64,000 bases of DNA from Ruminobacter amylophilus (GCF_900115655.1 NZ_FOXF01000010.1:1-64000); one strand, 5' to 3'; numbered from the stretch's first letter, positions 37,906-47,814 are shown. Translations and numbers: made by a program. The notes: generated from the sequence alone by a model not told the origin.

Positions 37906-38496
37906 ATGAGCATACTTTCCAATATCAAATCAGTGGTTGTACTTCCCCTGACGGTTTCCATAGCAGTCATAACCTCCGCATGTACCGCCACTCTGACACC
38001 TGAACAGCAGACTTTCCGCGAAGAATATCTGGCAGCAAAAAAAGATTATGCGGTCAGCGGGAAACTGGGAATTTTCGATGAAAAGGTCAAGACCAGCACC
38101 CTGCTGAACATTTCCGTAAGCAGACCTGACTACACCATCTACGTTTCAGGCATCACCGGTACGACTCTGCTGAAAATCAGAAAAACCACCTCTCTTACTG
38201 AAATCACTGATGACAAGGGAAATATTCATACAGGAAGTAATGCCGAAGAACTTGTATATAATCTCACAGGCTTCCATATTCCGTGCGACAGTCTTCCGGA
38301 TATCGTAACCGGTATTCCGGGAAACAATCCGGCACACTATCGCGATGACGGCACCATCGAAAGCATAGAATTCAGCGAATTTACCGTAAACTACAAAAAC
38401 TACATGGAAGTTAACGGTATACTTCTTCCTAAAAAAATAGATATTAAGGGAAACAATTTTCTTTTAAGGATAGCGGTTAACAAATGGGAAATATAA
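37906..38496 (+). CDS. lolB: Outer-membrane lipoprotein receptor LolB
   Basis: LolB accepts lipoproteins from LolA and inserts them into the outer membrane. A lipoprotein signal ends in lipobox TSAC (Cys26). The family pattern follows: YAVSGKLGIF near residue 50, a GTTLLKI strand, the segment with AEELVYNLTGFHIPCDSLPDIVTGIPG, and the final KKIDIKGNNFLLRIAVNKW strands. ATG at 37906 gives 196 residues (E. coli 207); an in-frame TTG at 37870 is less likely. The stop overlaps the ispE start, repeating the E. coli lolB-ispE-prs operon. Confidence 0.88.
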   Translation: MSILSNIKSVVVLPLTVSIAVITSACTATLTPEQQTFREEYLAAKKDYAVSGKLGIFDEKVKTSTLLNISVSRPDYTIYVSGITGTTLLKIRKTTSLTEITDDKGNIHTGSNAEELVYNLTGFHIPCDSLPDIVTGIPGNNPAHYRDDGTIESIEFSEFTVNYKNYMEVNGILLPKKIDIKGNNFLLRIAVNKWEI

Positions 38497-39350
38497 CATC
38501 CTGGCCATCTCCGGCTAAAATTAATCTTTTTTTACACATCAACGGTCGCCGTCCGGACGGTTACCATGAATTGCAGTCAATATTTGTCCTTTTTGACAAA
38601 GGTGACACCCTTGACATTACTCCCCGTGATGACAACGCCATAACAATAACTCCGGACCTGGGATTCCCGGTGGAAAGCAATATTGTATTCAAGGCCGCAC
38701 GAATCCTTAAGGAATACACAGGAAGAGAATTCGGAGCGGACATACACATAAACAAGAACATTCCGATGGGCGGTGGCCTCGGAGGAGGTTCAAGCAATGC
38801 GGCAACGGCTCTGGTGGCTCTTAATCTGATTTTCAAACTTGGACTTGATGAAGACACTCTGGCAACTCTAGGCCGTAAACTCGGAGCTGACGTACCTGTT
38901 TTTGTAAGGGGAAGATCCGCTTTTGCCGAAGGTGTCGGAGAAATACTGACCCCGGTAAATATTGAAGAAAAATACTATCTGATCGCTACTCCGACCGACA
39001 CCAGTGTATCCACGGCAGAAATATTCAACCATCCTGAACTGCCTAGAAACACTCCGAAGCTATGCCCTGCCGACGTTTGCTTTGAAAATACACGCAACGA
39101 TTGCGAAAAACTGGTTAAAAAATATTATCCAAAGGTTGCCAAAACGCTCTCATGGCTGTTACAATACGCTCCGTCGAGGATGACAGGTACAGGAGCTTCC
39201 TGTTTTGCCTGTTTTGAAGATGAGAAAGCGGCTTTGGCGGCTTTCGAGAACATACCAAATGATATGAGAGGCTTTGTGGCAAAGGCGGTTAACGTTTCAC
39301 CGTTAAAAGAAGCTGCCGACAGTTACAGCCGTTCAAATCAAAAACTTTAA
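38484..39350 (+). CDS. ispE: 4-diphosphocytidyl-2-C-methyl-D-erythritol kinase
   Basis: IspE phosphorylates CDP-ME in the methylerythritol phosphate route to isoprenoids. It is a GHMP kinase with SPAKINLFLHINGRRPDGYHE at the N-terminus, the ATP loop PMGGGLGGGSSNAA near residue 95, and a C-terminal MTGTGASCFACF motif. The length is 288 (E. coli 283). It overlaps the lolB end by 13 bases and prs starts 18 bases after its stop. Confidence 0.95.
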   Translation: MGNITSWPSPAKINLFLHINGRRPDGYHELQSIFVLFDKGDTLDITPRDDNAITITPDLGFPVESNIVFKAARILKEYTGREFGADIHINKNIPMGGGLGGGSSNAATALVALNLIFKLGLDEDTLATLGRKLGADVPVFVRGRSAFAEGVGEILTPVNIEEKYYLIATPTDTSVSTAEIFNHPELPRNTPKLCPADVCFENTRNDCEKLVKKYYPKVAKTLSWLLQYAPSRMTGTGASCFACFEDEKAALAAFENIPNDMRGFVAKAVNVSPLKEAADSYSRSNQKL

Positions 39351-39368
39351 ACCACAGAGGTTGATATC

Positions 39369-40316
39369 GTGCCAGACATGAAGATATTTGCAGGAAACGG
39401 TACTCCGGATCTTGCTCAAAAGATAGCAGAAAAGTTATTCACCAAGCTTGGCGATGCTAAAGTAGGTCGTTTCAGCGATGGCGAAATTTGTGTTCAGATT
39501 AACGAAAACGTACGTGGCGGTGATATTTTCATTATCCAGTCCACCTGTGCTCCTACCAACGATAATCTTATGGAACTCATCGTTATGATCGATGCTATGC
39601 GCCGTGCTTCTGCAGGTCGTATTACCGCAGTTGTTCCATACTTCGGTTATGCAAGACAGGATCGCCGTTTACGTTCTGCACGTGTACCTATCACTGCAAA
39701 GGTTGTTGCAGATCTTTTATCAAGTGTTGGTGTTGACCGTGTTCTTACCGTTGATCTTCATGCTGAACAGATTCAGGGCTTCTTTGATGTTCCTGTAGAC
39801 AACTGTTTCGGCAGCCCTATTCTCATTGAAGACATGAAGAACCACAACTTCGAAAATCCTGTAGTTGTTTCTCCGGATATCGGCGGTGTTGTTCGTGCCC
39901 GTGCTATCGCTAAGCTTCTCGACGATACTGATATCGCCATCATCGACAAGCGTCGTCCACGTCCAAACGTATCTGAAGTTATGCACCTCATCGGTGACGT
40001 TGAAGGCCGTGACTGTATCATCGTTGACGACATGATTGATACCGGTGGTACTCTCTGCAAGGCTTCTGACGCATTAAAGAAGCGTGGCGCAAAGAGAGTA
40101 TTTGCTTATGCTACCCACCCTGTATTATCAGGTCCTGCTTTAAAGAACATTTCTGAATCAAGCCTTGATGAAGTTATCGTAACTGACTCAATCCCTCTGA
40201 CTGAAGAAATGAAGGCTACCGGTAAGGTTCGCGTTCTCACCTTATCTCCAATGCTTGCTGAAGCTATTCGTCGTATTTCTAACGAAGAATCAATCTCTGC
40301 AATGTTTGAAGCCTAA
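39369..40316 (+). CDS. prs: Ribose-phosphate pyrophosphokinase
   Basis: Prs makes PRPP from ribose 5-phosphate and ATP for nucleotide, NAD, histidine and tryptophan synthesis. The start [17 protein letters not shown] equals the E. coli N-terminus and uses GTG, with AGAGG 8 bases upstream. The flexible loop [14 protein letters not shown] and the PRPP-binding [14 protein letters not shown] are intact; the length is 315, as in E. coli. Codon bias is much stronger than in ispE just upstream, marking high expression. Confidence 0.97.
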   Translation: MPDMKIFAGNGTPDLAQKIAEKLFTKLGDAKVGRFSDGEICVQINENVRGGDIFIIQSTCAPTNDNLMELIVMIDAMRRASAGRITAVVPYFGYARQDRRLRSARVPITAKVVADLLSSVGVDRVLTVDLHAEQIQGFFDVPVDNCFGSPILIEDMKNHNFENPVVVSPDIGGVVRARAIAKLLDDTDIAIIDKRRPRPNVSEVMHLIGDVEGRDCIIVDDMIDTGGTLCKASDALKKRGAKRVFAYATHPVLSGPALKNISESSLDEVIVTDSIPLTEEMKATGKVRVLTLSPMLAEAIRRISNEESISAMFEA

Positions 40317-40337
40317 TAAGTCATAATTCATGACACG

Positions 40338-40371
40338 AAAACGGGAGGTCTGAAAACCTCCCGTTTTTTTA
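40338..40371 (+). terminator. Terminator of lolB-ispE-prs
   Basis: ACGGGAGGT (40341-40349) pairs perfectly with ACCTCCCGT (40356-40364), followed by seven T. Confidence 0.88.
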
Positions 40372-40437
40372 TTGTTATTTTTAAATATCACCCCTCATTA
40401 TGACAATGGAGGGCGATAAGTGCTTTTAACCTGCTTT

Positions 40438-41796
40438 CTATTTTTCAGCAAGTTCGGTAAGCAGTCTGTTCTGAATTCCACCGAAACCGCCGTTACTCAT
40501 GACAAGAATAACATTACCGGGCTGAGCCGAAGCCTTTATGGCCTTAACCATGGCTTCAAAATCATGGCACACGTTAAACTTATGGCCGTCAGCCAGTTCA
40601 TCTGTATTCCACTTGAGACCGTCTGGAGCATACATGTATATCTCATCGGCTATAGCCAGCGAATCCGCAAGCTGCTCATGATTAACTCCCATCTTCATGG
40701 TATTTGAACGAGGTTCGAATACAGCAATAATGCGCTTGTCGGCTCCAACCTTCTTTCTTAAGCCGTCCAGAGTGGTCTTTATGGCGGTAGGATGGTGGGC
40801 GAAGTCATCATACACGGCAATGTCATTAACCACACCCTTGAGTTCCATACGACGCTTAGGCATTCTGAAATCGCAGAGCCCTCTGATTGCCGTTTCATAC
40901 GCAACACCGACATATTTTGCGGCTTCTATGGCCATTAGTGCATTCAACACGTTGTGGATACCGATAGATTCCCATTCAACTGTTCCCAGTGAAGTCCCGC
41001 TCTTATCCAGAACTTCAAAGGAACTGCCGTCAGTGTTTATAAGTCTGTAGCTTAGCTCAGCACCTTCTTTACCGGTATAAACAAGATTTGACCAGCAGCC
41101 CATTTTAAGGACATCATCAATGGCCTTGTCACCATACGGAGCAACAATCTCTCCTTTTCCGGGAATGATTCTTACCAGATGATGGAACTGCTTTTTGATG
41201 GCATCGATATTTTCAAAAATATCGGCATGGTCGTATTCCAGATTATTTAAAATCTGCACAAAAGGTCTGTAGTGAACAAACTTTGAACGCTTATCAAAGA
41301 AGGCGCAGTCATATTCATCGGATTCAATCACGAAGAACGGAGAATCCGTAACTCTTGCGGAAATACCAAAATTACCGGTTACACCACCGATAAGGAAACT
41401 AGGGTTGAGACCTGCATATTCCAGAATCCAGGCAACCATGCTTGAAGTTGACGTTTTACCGTGAGTTCCAGCCACACCTATAACCTTTTTGGTGTTAAGA
41501 ACGTAATTTTCAAGCCACTGAGGACCTGAAATATACGGGAGTCCCTCGTTAAGCATGTATTCCACGCAAGGAATACCTCTTTTCATGGCGTTACCGACAA
41601 TAATCAGATCTGGTGCCGGCTGCAGCTGTTCAGGCCCGTAGCCTTCCATTATTTCAATTCCCTGTTCCTGCAACATGGTACTCATAGGAGGATAAACATT
41701 GGCATCAGAACCGGTAACCCTGTAACCTAACTGTTTGGCAATTACGGCAATTCCTCCCATGAAGGTTCCGCAAATACCTAAAATATGGACGTGCAT
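40438..41796 (-). CDS. mpl: Murein tripeptide ligase Mpl
   Basis: Mpl joins recycled tripeptide (L-Ala-D-Glu-mDap) to UDP-MurNAc in peptidoglycan recycling. It is a Mur-ligase with an N-terminal HILGICGTFMGGIA, the ATP loop GVAGTHGKTSTSSM near residue 110, YDDFAHHP and the C-terminal VLVMSNGGFGGI. The FMGGIA motif and the length of 452 (E. coli 457) separate it from MurC. It is divergent from ppa; in E. coli mpl and ppa also lie close together. Confidence 0.94.
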   Translation of the reverse strand: MHVHILGICGTFMGGIAVIAKQLGYRVTGSDANVYPPMSTMLQEQGIEIMEGYGPEQLQPAPDLIIVGNAMKRGIPCVEYMLNEGLPYISGPQWLENYVLNTKKVIGVAGTHGKTSTSSMVAWILEYAGLNPSFLIGGVTGNFGISARVTDSPFFVIESDEYDCAFFDKRSKFVHYRPFVQILNNLEYDHADIFENIDAIKKQFHHLVRIIPGKGEIVAPYGDKAIDDVLKMGCWSNLVYTGKEGAELSYRLINTDGSSFEVLDKSGTSLGTVEWESIGIHNVLNALMAIEAAKYVGVAYETAIRGLCDFRMPKRRMELKGVVNDIAVYDDFAHHPTAIKTTLDGLRKKVGADKRIIAVFEPRSNTMKMGVNHEQLADSLAIADEIYMYAPDGLKWNTDELADGHKFNVCHDFEAMVKAIKASAQPGNVILVMSNGGFGGIQNRLLTELAEK

Positions 41797-42049
41797 TAAA
41801 CTTCTCCCGCAGAACGAAGATCAGACCGGACATACGTTAACCGGCCAAATATTTCTGTACTTAAAAAATAAAATACTTTAAAACAACCAATGGCATAATA
41901 TAGCACAACAGCCGTAAATACCTAAACATTTACTGAACTCAGACTCAGAACTTAAGCCTAATCTCACACCATAAGATTAAACAGGATTTTTTCCCGTTTT
42001 TAAAAGAATCAAACAATACAAACATAGTGAAAAATATAGCAATATCTAA

Positions 42050-42055
42050 TATAAT
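42050..42055 (+). promoter_or_regulatory. Consensus -10 upstream of ppa
   Basis: TATAAT lies 41 bases before the ppa ATG. No strong -35 is seen at 16-18 bases. The AT-rich mpl/ppa gap (41797-42095) shows nothing else I can support. Confidence 0.35.
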
Positions 42056-42095
42056 ATTGCCAATTTTCGGATAACACATCTAAGGAACTTAAACA

Positions 42096-42629
42096 ATGAT
42101 TTTAGACAATATTCCAGCAGGTAAGGAATTACCTGAAGATCTTTACGCAGTTATTGAAATTCCACAGAATGCAGACCCAATCAAGTACGAAGTTGACAAG
42201 GCTTCAGGTGCTGTATTTGTAGACCGTTTCATGGCCACCCCAATGTTCTATCCATGCAACTACGGTTTCATCAATCACTCTCTGTCTCTTGACGGCGACC
42301 CAATTGATGTTTTAATTCCAACTCCATACCCATTACTTCCTGGTTCTGTAATCCGTTGCCGTCCTGTAGCTATGCTCAAGATGACCGACGAATCAGGTGA
42401 AGATACCAAGATCATCGCTGTTCCACACAGCAAGCTCACCAAGCTTTACGAAAACATCAAGGATGTTGATGATCTTCCAGAATTACTCAAGGGCCAGATC
42501 AAGCACTTCTTCGAACACTACAAGGAACTCGAAGCCGGCAAGTGGGTTCGTGTAGACGGCTGGGACAACAAGGCTGCAGCCATCAAGGAAATCGAAGCTT
42601 CTATCAAGCGTTACGAAGAACAGAAGTAA
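42096..42629 (+). CDS. ppa: Inorganic pyrophosphatase (family I)
   Basis: Ppa hydrolyses pyrophosphate and drives polymer synthesis forward. The family I features are [16 protein letters not shown], the DGDPIDVLI metal-binding strand and the [16 protein letters not shown]-terminal region. The length is 177 (E. coli 176). Strong codon bias and an AAGGA before the ATG fit high expression. It is a single-gene unit with a long terminator. Confidence 0.97.
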   Translation: MILDNIPAGKELPEDLYAVIEIPQNADPIKYEVDKASGAVFVDRFMATPMFYPCNYGFINHSLSLDGDPIDVLIPTPYPLLPGSVIRCRPVAMLKMTDESGEDTKIIAVPHSKLTKLYENIKDVDDLPELLKGQIKHFFEHYKELEAGKWVRVDGWDNKAAAIKEIEASIKRYEEQK

Positions 42630-42670
42630 TTTAACTGCTGAGTTCGATAGCTTGTATCGAGTTTAAATGC

Positions 42671-42708
42671 AGAAAGAGGAGAAAATTCATTTTCTCCTCT
42701 TTCTTTTT
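42671..42708 (+). terminator. Terminator of ppa
   Basis: AAAGAGGAGAAAA (42673-42685) pairs perfectly with TTTTCTCCTCTTT (42690-42702) around TTCA, then TCTTTTTT. Confidence 0.88.
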
Positions 42709-42715
42709 TATTTTC

Positions 42716-42747
42716 CAAAAAGAAAGCCCGAAACACAGTTCCGGGCC
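42716..42747 (-). terminator. Terminator of nqrM-apbE
   Basis: On the minus strand GCCCGG and CGGGC flank a 10-base loop, followed by TTTCTTTTT, 21 bases past the apbE stop. Confidence 0.65.
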
Positions 42748-42767
42748 AGTCAGTTCAGTAAAGATTT

Positions 42768-43835
42768 TTATTCACATTCCAGATATCTGTGCATTGCACG
42801 ACTGTAGTGAGTTTCAAATCCGTCATCTTTTGCATTTCTGGTAACCACATAAATCGCAATATTGCGTTCATTGGCATACCTTAATGCTTCTTCACCGCCC
42901 TTAACCATCAGACCGGTATCAACCGCATCTGTCCACAGCGCAGTAGGACCAACAACTGTTACTGACACAGTCTTGTGGTCAACAGGCTTTCCGGTTGCAG
43001 GATCTATGATATGTGAAAATGTCTTTCCGTCTTTGGAGGAAATGTAGTTTCTGTAGCTTCCGGCTGTTGAAATTGCCTGCCCCTTCGTGCATACAGGTAC
43101 AATCACGTTTCTGCCTACCGCATGCTCATTGCTAGGGTCCTCGATTGCAATAACCCAGTCTTTGCCACGATTGTTGACGCCCTTGGTTCTGATTGCGCCG
43201 GCTACAGACACCATGTAATTCTGAACACCTTTGCGATCCAGAAGTTCGGCAAGCTTGTCAGCGCCGTATCCTTCACCGACGGTGGATAAATCAACGTATA
43301 TATCCGGATTATCCTTTCTTACATAAGCCGCATTCTTGCTGATTTCCACATGGAGCTTGTCCAGTCCGATATTGGCCCTGGCTGCACTGATTTCCTCGTC
43401 AGTAGGGATTCTGTCCTGCTGTTCAACCTTCTTCGGACCGAATCCCCAGAGATTCACCAGCGGTCCTACAGTTATATCAGTTGCCCCGTCGAGATCGTTT
43501 CCGACTCTCAGACTTTCAATAAGAATGTCCGCCATATCCTGAGTTATGCGGAACTGAGCTGTACTCTTGGAATTATTAAATTTGGATAAAAGACTGTCCT
43601 TGTCAAATGTAGATATTTCTTTATTGATTTTACGAAGAACTTCATCAGCGTCCTTATCAAGCCCTTTCTGACCGCCCGGATAATCACCGACCACGGTTAT
43701 ACTGAAAAAAGTACCCATGGTCTTGCCGTCAGCATGAATCTCATCCTTTGGAGCACTAGCAAAATCACATCCGGCAAGAGCTGTTGAAAAAATTGCCGTC
43801 AGCAAAATATTCTTTATAAAATTATTTTTTTTCAT
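42768..43835 (-). CDS. apbE: FAD:protein FMN transferase ApbE
   Basis: ApbE attaches FMN covalently to threonines of periplasmic or membrane flavoproteins such as NqrB and NqrC. ATG at 43835 leads into a lipoprotein signal with lipobox LAGC (Cys23); the longer frame upstream is not needed. Motifs include GKTMGTFFSI, VDLSTVGEGYGAD, ISTAGSYRNY, FSHIIDPATGKPV and LWTDAVDTGLMV. The usual GGE in the central strand is AGA here (VAGAIRTKG). It lies just downstream of nqrM on the same strand. Confidence 0.92.
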   Translation of the reverse strand: MKKNNFIKNILLTAIFSTALAGCDFASAPKDEIHADGKTMGTFFSITVVGDYPGGQKGLDKDADEVLRKINKEISTFDKDSLLSKFNNSKSTAQFRITQDMADILIESLRVGNDLDGATDITVGPLVNLWGFGPKKVEQQDRIPTDEEISAARANIGLDKLHVEISKNAAYVRKDNPDIYVDLSTVGEGYGADKLAELLDRKGVQNYMVSVAGAIRTKGVNNRGKDWVIAIEDPSNEHAVGRNVIVPVCTKGQAISTAGSYRNYISSKDGKTFSHIIDPATGKPVDHKTVSVTVVGPTALWTDAVDTGLMVKGGEEALRYANERNIAIYVVTRNAKDDGFETHYSRAMHRYLECE

Positions 43836-43930
43836 ACATCCTCTGATAATAATTTTTCTATTATTCATTAGTGCCTGAAAATGCGCATCCTGCACATTCT
43901 TTACATCGGTCTTCTGACGAACCGAATAAA

Positions 43931-44143
43931 TCAATCCTGCTTTTTATCGCCTTTGAGTTCGGCAATCTTGTTTCTGATTCTTCTCTTGAAACAAGGTTTT
44001 TCACAACTGCACACCTTTTCCACACCTACATTTGCCAGACCGCCGCATGAACCGTTGATAACCTTCTTCTGAAAAATGTATCCCACAGCTCCCAACAGAA
44101 AAAACAGTCCAAAAATTATCAGTGTGTACAGAAACAGTGCCAT
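43931..44143 (-). CDS. nqrM: Na+-NQR maturation protein NqrM
   Basis: NqrM is needed to assemble the sodium-pumping NADH:quinone reductase, probably delivering iron to the NqrD/NqrE cysteine site. The 70-residue protein has one N-terminal membrane helix and the family cysteine motif GSCGGLANVGVEKVCSCEKPC with four cysteines. AGGA 7 bases before the ATG supports the start. With apbE next to it, this implies that the genome carries an nqrABCDEF set, although none is in the window. Confidence 0.93.
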   Translation of the reverse strand: MALFLYTLIIFGLFFLLGAVGYIFQKKVINGSCGGLANVGVEKVCSCEKPCFKRRIRNKIAELKGDKKQD

Positions 44144-44529
44144 TTCTTTTTCCTACTATGTATACGGTCGCAAAACCCTGTATCTCCATGTTAATTATAT
44201 TATGACGACAAAAGACATCACAACACGGATAAGCATGGTTTCAGTCAATAAAATCCTGTAAATTTTATCATAAAGAATCAAAATTTGCTATATATCACAT
44301 TTTGTCCTGTCAACAATTTATATAAGTACGGTTAAACAATAAATACATTTGTCAGATTTATTTCTGTATCAACACTTTTTTTGATAAAATAATCACCGAT
44401 TTTACAGACTTCAGCCGGCCACGGCGGATGCTGCGGATTTATTCGGTACCTACAGCCCCGGTTAGCTTTTTATCGGGAAAAAGTCTGTCCAAACAGTTAT
44501 TTTAGATTTAGTCCAGGACATTCAAAAAA
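44144..44529. other. Divergent region nqrM / proS with a structured proS leader
   Basis: The left part is AT-rich and should carry the nqrM promoter. In the right part ACAGACTT (44404-44411) pairs perfectly with AAGTCTGT (44481-44488). Inside are GCCG/CGGC and CCCG/CGGG hairpins, all within the probable proS mRNA leader. A 25-codon frame (44428-44505, ATG to TAG, two proline codons) runs through it without a good ribosome site. Confidence 0.4.
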
Positions 44530-46251
44530 ATGCGCACAAGCAAATTTTTATTATCTACTCTTAAGGAAACTCCTGCAGAAGCATCCATTGCCAGCCATCA
44601 GCTGATGCTCAGAGCAGGTTTAATCAGACAGTTGGCTTCAGGTTTATACATTTGGTTACCTACAGGTCAGAGAGTTCTCCAGAAGGTACAGAACATCATC
44701 AGAGAAGAAATGGATAAGTCCGGAGCTTTGGAAATCAATATGCCTGTTGTTCAGCCAGCTGAGTTATGGCAGGAATCAGGCCGCTGGGAACATTACGGTC
44801 CTGAACTGTGCCGTTTCAACGACCGCAAGGACAACAACTTTGTTCTCGGTCCTACTCATGAAGAAGTGGTAACCTGGCTGTCACGTTACGAAATCAAGAG
44901 CTACAAGCAGTTACCAATCAACATGTATCAGATTCAGACCAAGTTCAGAGATGAAGTAAGACCAAGATTCGGCGTAATGAGAGGTCGTGAATTCGTAATG
45001 AAGGACTCCTACTCATTCCATCTGAACAAGGAAAGTTTAAGAGAAACCTACGAACTCATGTATGATACCTACTGCCGCATTTTCGACAGACTGGGACTCA
45101 CCTATCGTCCTGTTGAAGCCGATACCGGTTCAATCGGCGGCAGTCACTCACATGAATTCCAGGTTCTTGCCGATGCCGGTGAAGACATCATCGCCTTCTC
45201 AACCGAATCAGATTATGCAGCCAACATTGAAATGGCTGAAGCTGTTGCTCCAGCAGAAAGCAGAAAGGCTCCGTCAAAGGCCTTGGAAAAGATCAGCACT
45301 CCGAATGCCAAGACTATCGAAGAAGTTGCAAAATTCCTTAACGTAAGTGAAAAGGAATTATGCAAGTCACTGGTTGTTCACGGATTCAATCAGGAAACCG
45401 GAGAAAAGGAACTTGTTCTACTTGTTCTTCGCGGCGATCACGAATTAAACGAAGTTAAGGCTGAAAAGGTTCCTGGCATTGCCAAACCTCTCACCATGGC
45501 TTCAGACGAAGAAATCAAAAATGCCTTCGGTGCCGCACCTGGCTCACTCGGACCTGTAGGTTTCAAAGGCCGTATCATCGTTGACAGAACCGCCAACGTA
45601 TGCAGTGATTTCTACTGCGGTGCCAATGAAGACGGCTTCCACTTAGGAGGCGTTAACTGGGATCGTGATGTTCAGAACTATGAGGTTCAGGATCTCCGCT
45701 GCGTTGTTGAAGGTGACCCAAGCCCAGACGGCAAGGGAACCCTGATACTTAAGCATGGTATCGAAGTAGGTCAGGTATTTGAACTTGGAACCAAGTACTC
45801 ACAGGCCATGAACTGTACCGTTCTTAATGAAGCAGGTCAGAATATTCCTATGGAAATGGGATGCTACGGCATCGGTGTTACCCGCGTAATCGCAGCCGCC
45901 ATTGAACAGAACCATGACGACAAGGGGATTGTATGGCCGGCATCCATGGCTCCGTTCCAGATTGCCATTATCCCAATCAACTACAACAAGAGTGAAGTAG
46001 TGAGAAAGGAAGCCGACAGACTCTATCAGGAACTTACCGCAAAGGGATACGAAGTTATTCTTGACGACCGCGGAGAACGTCCTGGTGTAATGTTCGCGGA
46101 TATGAAGCTCATCGGTGTTCCTCATTCAATCATTCTCGGTGAAAAATCTCTTGCCGACGGCATGGCTGAATACGAAAGCAGAACCAGTGATGAAAAGGTT
46201 AAGCTGCCTCTGGCTGAAATTGTTGCCAATATTGAATCTCAGCTTAAGTAA
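44530..46251 (+). CDS. proS: Prolyl-tRNA synthetase
   Basis: ProS charges tRNA-Pro. It is a bacterial-type class II synthetase: motif 1 region [16 protein letters not shown], motif 2 region [21 protein letters not shown], an inserted YbaK-type editing domain at about residues 225-400 that removes mischarged alanine, motif 3 GCYGIGVTR, and a C-terminal anticodon-binding domain. The length is 573 (E. coli 572). A structured leader precedes it, which may regulate expression. Confidence 0.97.
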   Translation: MRTSKFLLSTLKETPAEASIASHQLMLRAGLIRQLASGLYIWLPTGQRVLQKVQNIIREEMDKSGALEINMPVVQPAELWQESGRWEHYGPELCRFNDRKDNNFVLGPTHEEVVTWLSRYEIKSYKQLPINMYQIQTKFRDEVRPRFGVMRGREFVMKDSYSFHLNKESLRETYELMYDTYCRIFDRLGLTYRPVEADTGSIGGSHSHEFQVLADAGEDIIAFSTESDYAANIEMAEAVAPAESRKAPSKALEKISTPNAKTIEEVAKFLNVSEKELCKSLVVHGFNQETGEKELVLLVLRGDHELNEVKAEKVPGIAKPLTMASDEEIKNAFGAAPGSLGPVGFKGRIIVDRTANVCSDFYCGANEDGFHLGGVNWDRDVQNYEVQDLRCVVEGDPSPDGKGTLILKHGIEVGQVFELGTKYSQAMNCTVLNEAGQNIPMEMGCYGIGVTRVIAAAIEQNHDDKGIVWPASMAPFQIAIIPINYNKSEVVRKEADRLYQELTAKGYEVILDDRGERPGVMFADMKLIGVPHSIILGEKSLADGMAEYESRTSDEKVKLPLAEIVANIESQLK

Positions 46252-46274
46252 TTTATCCGTCAGCATCTGAGAAT

Positions 46275-46306
46275 CCGGTCATGCTGAACTGCAGCAACCG
46301 GTTTTT
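46275..46306 (+). terminator. Terminator of proS
   Basis: CCGG...CCGG with an inner TGCTG/CAGCA stem, followed by TTTTT, begins 24 bases after the proS stop. Confidence 0.65.
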
Positions 46307-46323
46307 CCAAGCTGATAAATAAT

Positions 46324-46360
46324 AAGGGAATGCCATGAAAAAACTGCATTCCCTTCTTTT
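46324..46360. terminator. Bidirectional terminator between proS and bioA
   Basis: AAGGGAATGC (46324-46333) pairs with GCATTCCCTT (46346-46355), T-rich on the plus strand. It sits between the convergent proS and bioA. Confidence 0.7.
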
Positions 46361-46385
46361 ATTCCCCCTAATATGAAACGGCGTA

Positions 46386-47702
46386 TCAGTACTCTCCGTC
46401 TCTATCCAGAATATGCACAAGCTCCCTTACGGCCTTCATACAAGCCTCAAGCTGTTCATCGCTTATAATGAACGGAGGATATATATATATGATATTGCCG
46501 AAAGGTCTGAGCCAGACTCCCCTGTCTACAAAGAATTTCTGCATTCTGACGGTATCAACAGGTCGGTTGAGTTCCACCACTCCGCAGGCACCCAGTGATC
46601 TTACATCCTTAACCACCCGTTTACATGCCGTCAGCTCTTTCAGTCCGTCATAAAGAAGCTTCTCTATGTGTACAGTCCTTGCACATACGTCCCCGGATAA
46701 AAGCAGATCAAGACTGCCGTTCGCTGCGGCACAAGCCAGAGGATTAGCCATGAATGTAGGTCCGTGCATCAGAACCTTTGCAGGAGACGCGCTTATTCCG
46801 TCGCGGATTTTGGCCGTAACCGCTACGGCACTGAGAGTCATCATTCCCCCCGTAAGCCCCTTACCGAGAGTCATGATATCAGGTACAATCCCCGCATGGT
46901 TGCAGGCAAACATTTTTCCTGTTCTGCCGAATCCTGTGGCTATTTCATCACATATCATGACTATATCGTACCTGTCACACAGTTCTCTCGCCTTTACAAG
47001 ATACTGAGGATGATAAAAATACATTCCTCCTGCTCCCTGCATTACCGGCTCCAGAATAAATGCGGCAGTCTCCTGATGATGTTCCTTCAGATACAGAGCC
47101 AGCGGCTCAATGGCTGAATCATTCCATTCATCATGAAAGGATATCGCCGGCCTCTCAATAAAATACTGTTTCGGAATATAGCTCTGATACTCGGAACTGA
47201 ATCCGCTTCCAGGATCGGTAACCGACATTGCGGCCATGGTATCTCCGTGATAACCGCCTCGTACAGTCAGAAATCTGGTTCTTTCAGGATGCTTTGCCGA
47301 CTGATACTGAATAGCCATTTTCAGGGCAATCTCCACGGCTACGGATCCGCTGTCAGCAAGAAATACATAATCAAGTCCCTCCGGCAGCATGGATGTCAGT
47401 CTTTTGCATAGAACAGTGGCAGGATCATGTCTGAATCCTGCAAACATGACATGAGACAGTTTGTTTAGCTGATCCGTTATGCAGTCAATCAGATGCTGAT
47501 TTCCGTATCCGTGACAGCATGCCCACCAGCTCGACATTCCGTCTATAAGCTCCCTGCCGTCATCAAGCCGGAGCAGACATCCTTCGGCACTTACTACATG
47601 ATAGGTTGGAATCGGACTGTTCAGTGATGTGTACGGATGCCATACATGGTTCTCGTCGAACTCTTTCAGTTCTTTTTCATCATTACTGTTTATATTGTTC
47701 AT
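46386..47702 (-). CDS. bioA: Adenosylmethionine-8-amino-7-oxononanoate aminotransferase
   Basis: BioA converts KAPA to DAPA in biotin synthesis using S-adenosylmethionine as amino donor. It is a class III PLP aminotransferase: HVWHPYTS near the N-terminus, DGMSSWWACCHGYGN, the GGYHGDTMAAMS segment, ICDEIATGFGRTG, and the PLP lysine in LGKGLTGG. The length is 438 (E. coli 429). It is divergent from bioB-bioF-bioC, the classical arrangement, but bioD is not in the window. Confidence 0.96.
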   Translation of the reverse strand: MNNINSNDEKELKEFDENHVWHPYTSLNSPIPTYHVVSAEGCLLRLDDGRELIDGMSSWWACCHGYGNQHLIDCITDQLNKLSHVMFAGFRHDPATVLCKRLTSMLPEGLDYVFLADSGSVAVEIALKMAIQYQSAKHPERTRFLTVRGGYHGDTMAAMSVTDPGSGFSSEYQSYIPKQYFIERPAISFHDEWNDSAIEPLALYLKEHHQETAAFILEPVMQGAGGMYFYHPQYLVKARELCDRYDIVMICDEIATGFGRTGKMFACNHAGIVPDIMTLGKGLTGGMMTLSAVAVTAKIRDGISASPAKVLMHGPTFMANPLACAAANGSLDLLLSGDVCARTVHIEKLLYDGLKELTACKRVVKDVRSLGACGVVELNRPVDTVRMQKFFVDRGVWLRPFGNIIYIYPPFIISDEQLEACMKAVRELVHILDRDGEY

Positions 47703-47713
47703 AATTTAATCAC

Positions 47714-47747
47714 TTGTTATACATAAGTATTGAATTTTGCTTAACAG
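47714..47747. promoter_or_regulatory. Candidate BirA operator between bioA and bioB
   Basis: TTGTTATAC (47714-47722) and GCTTAACAG (47739-47747) form an imperfect inverted repeat with a 16-base spacer, resembling proteobacterial BirA sites (TTGTTAAC-type halves). It lies in the 112-base divergent spacer where such an operator is expected. A TATACT at 47748-47753 could be the bioB -10. Confidence 0.35.
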
Positions 47748-47814
47748 TATACTATCTTGTAAAAAAATTTAAACAGGCACTGATAATACCGCTGTACATT
47801 AAACAGGAGAAACC

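Noticed and set aside
44404-44530. A T-box leader before proS
   Set aside because: No T-box sequence, specifier loop or terminator/antiterminator pair is visible, and T-boxes are not known in Gammaproteobacteria.
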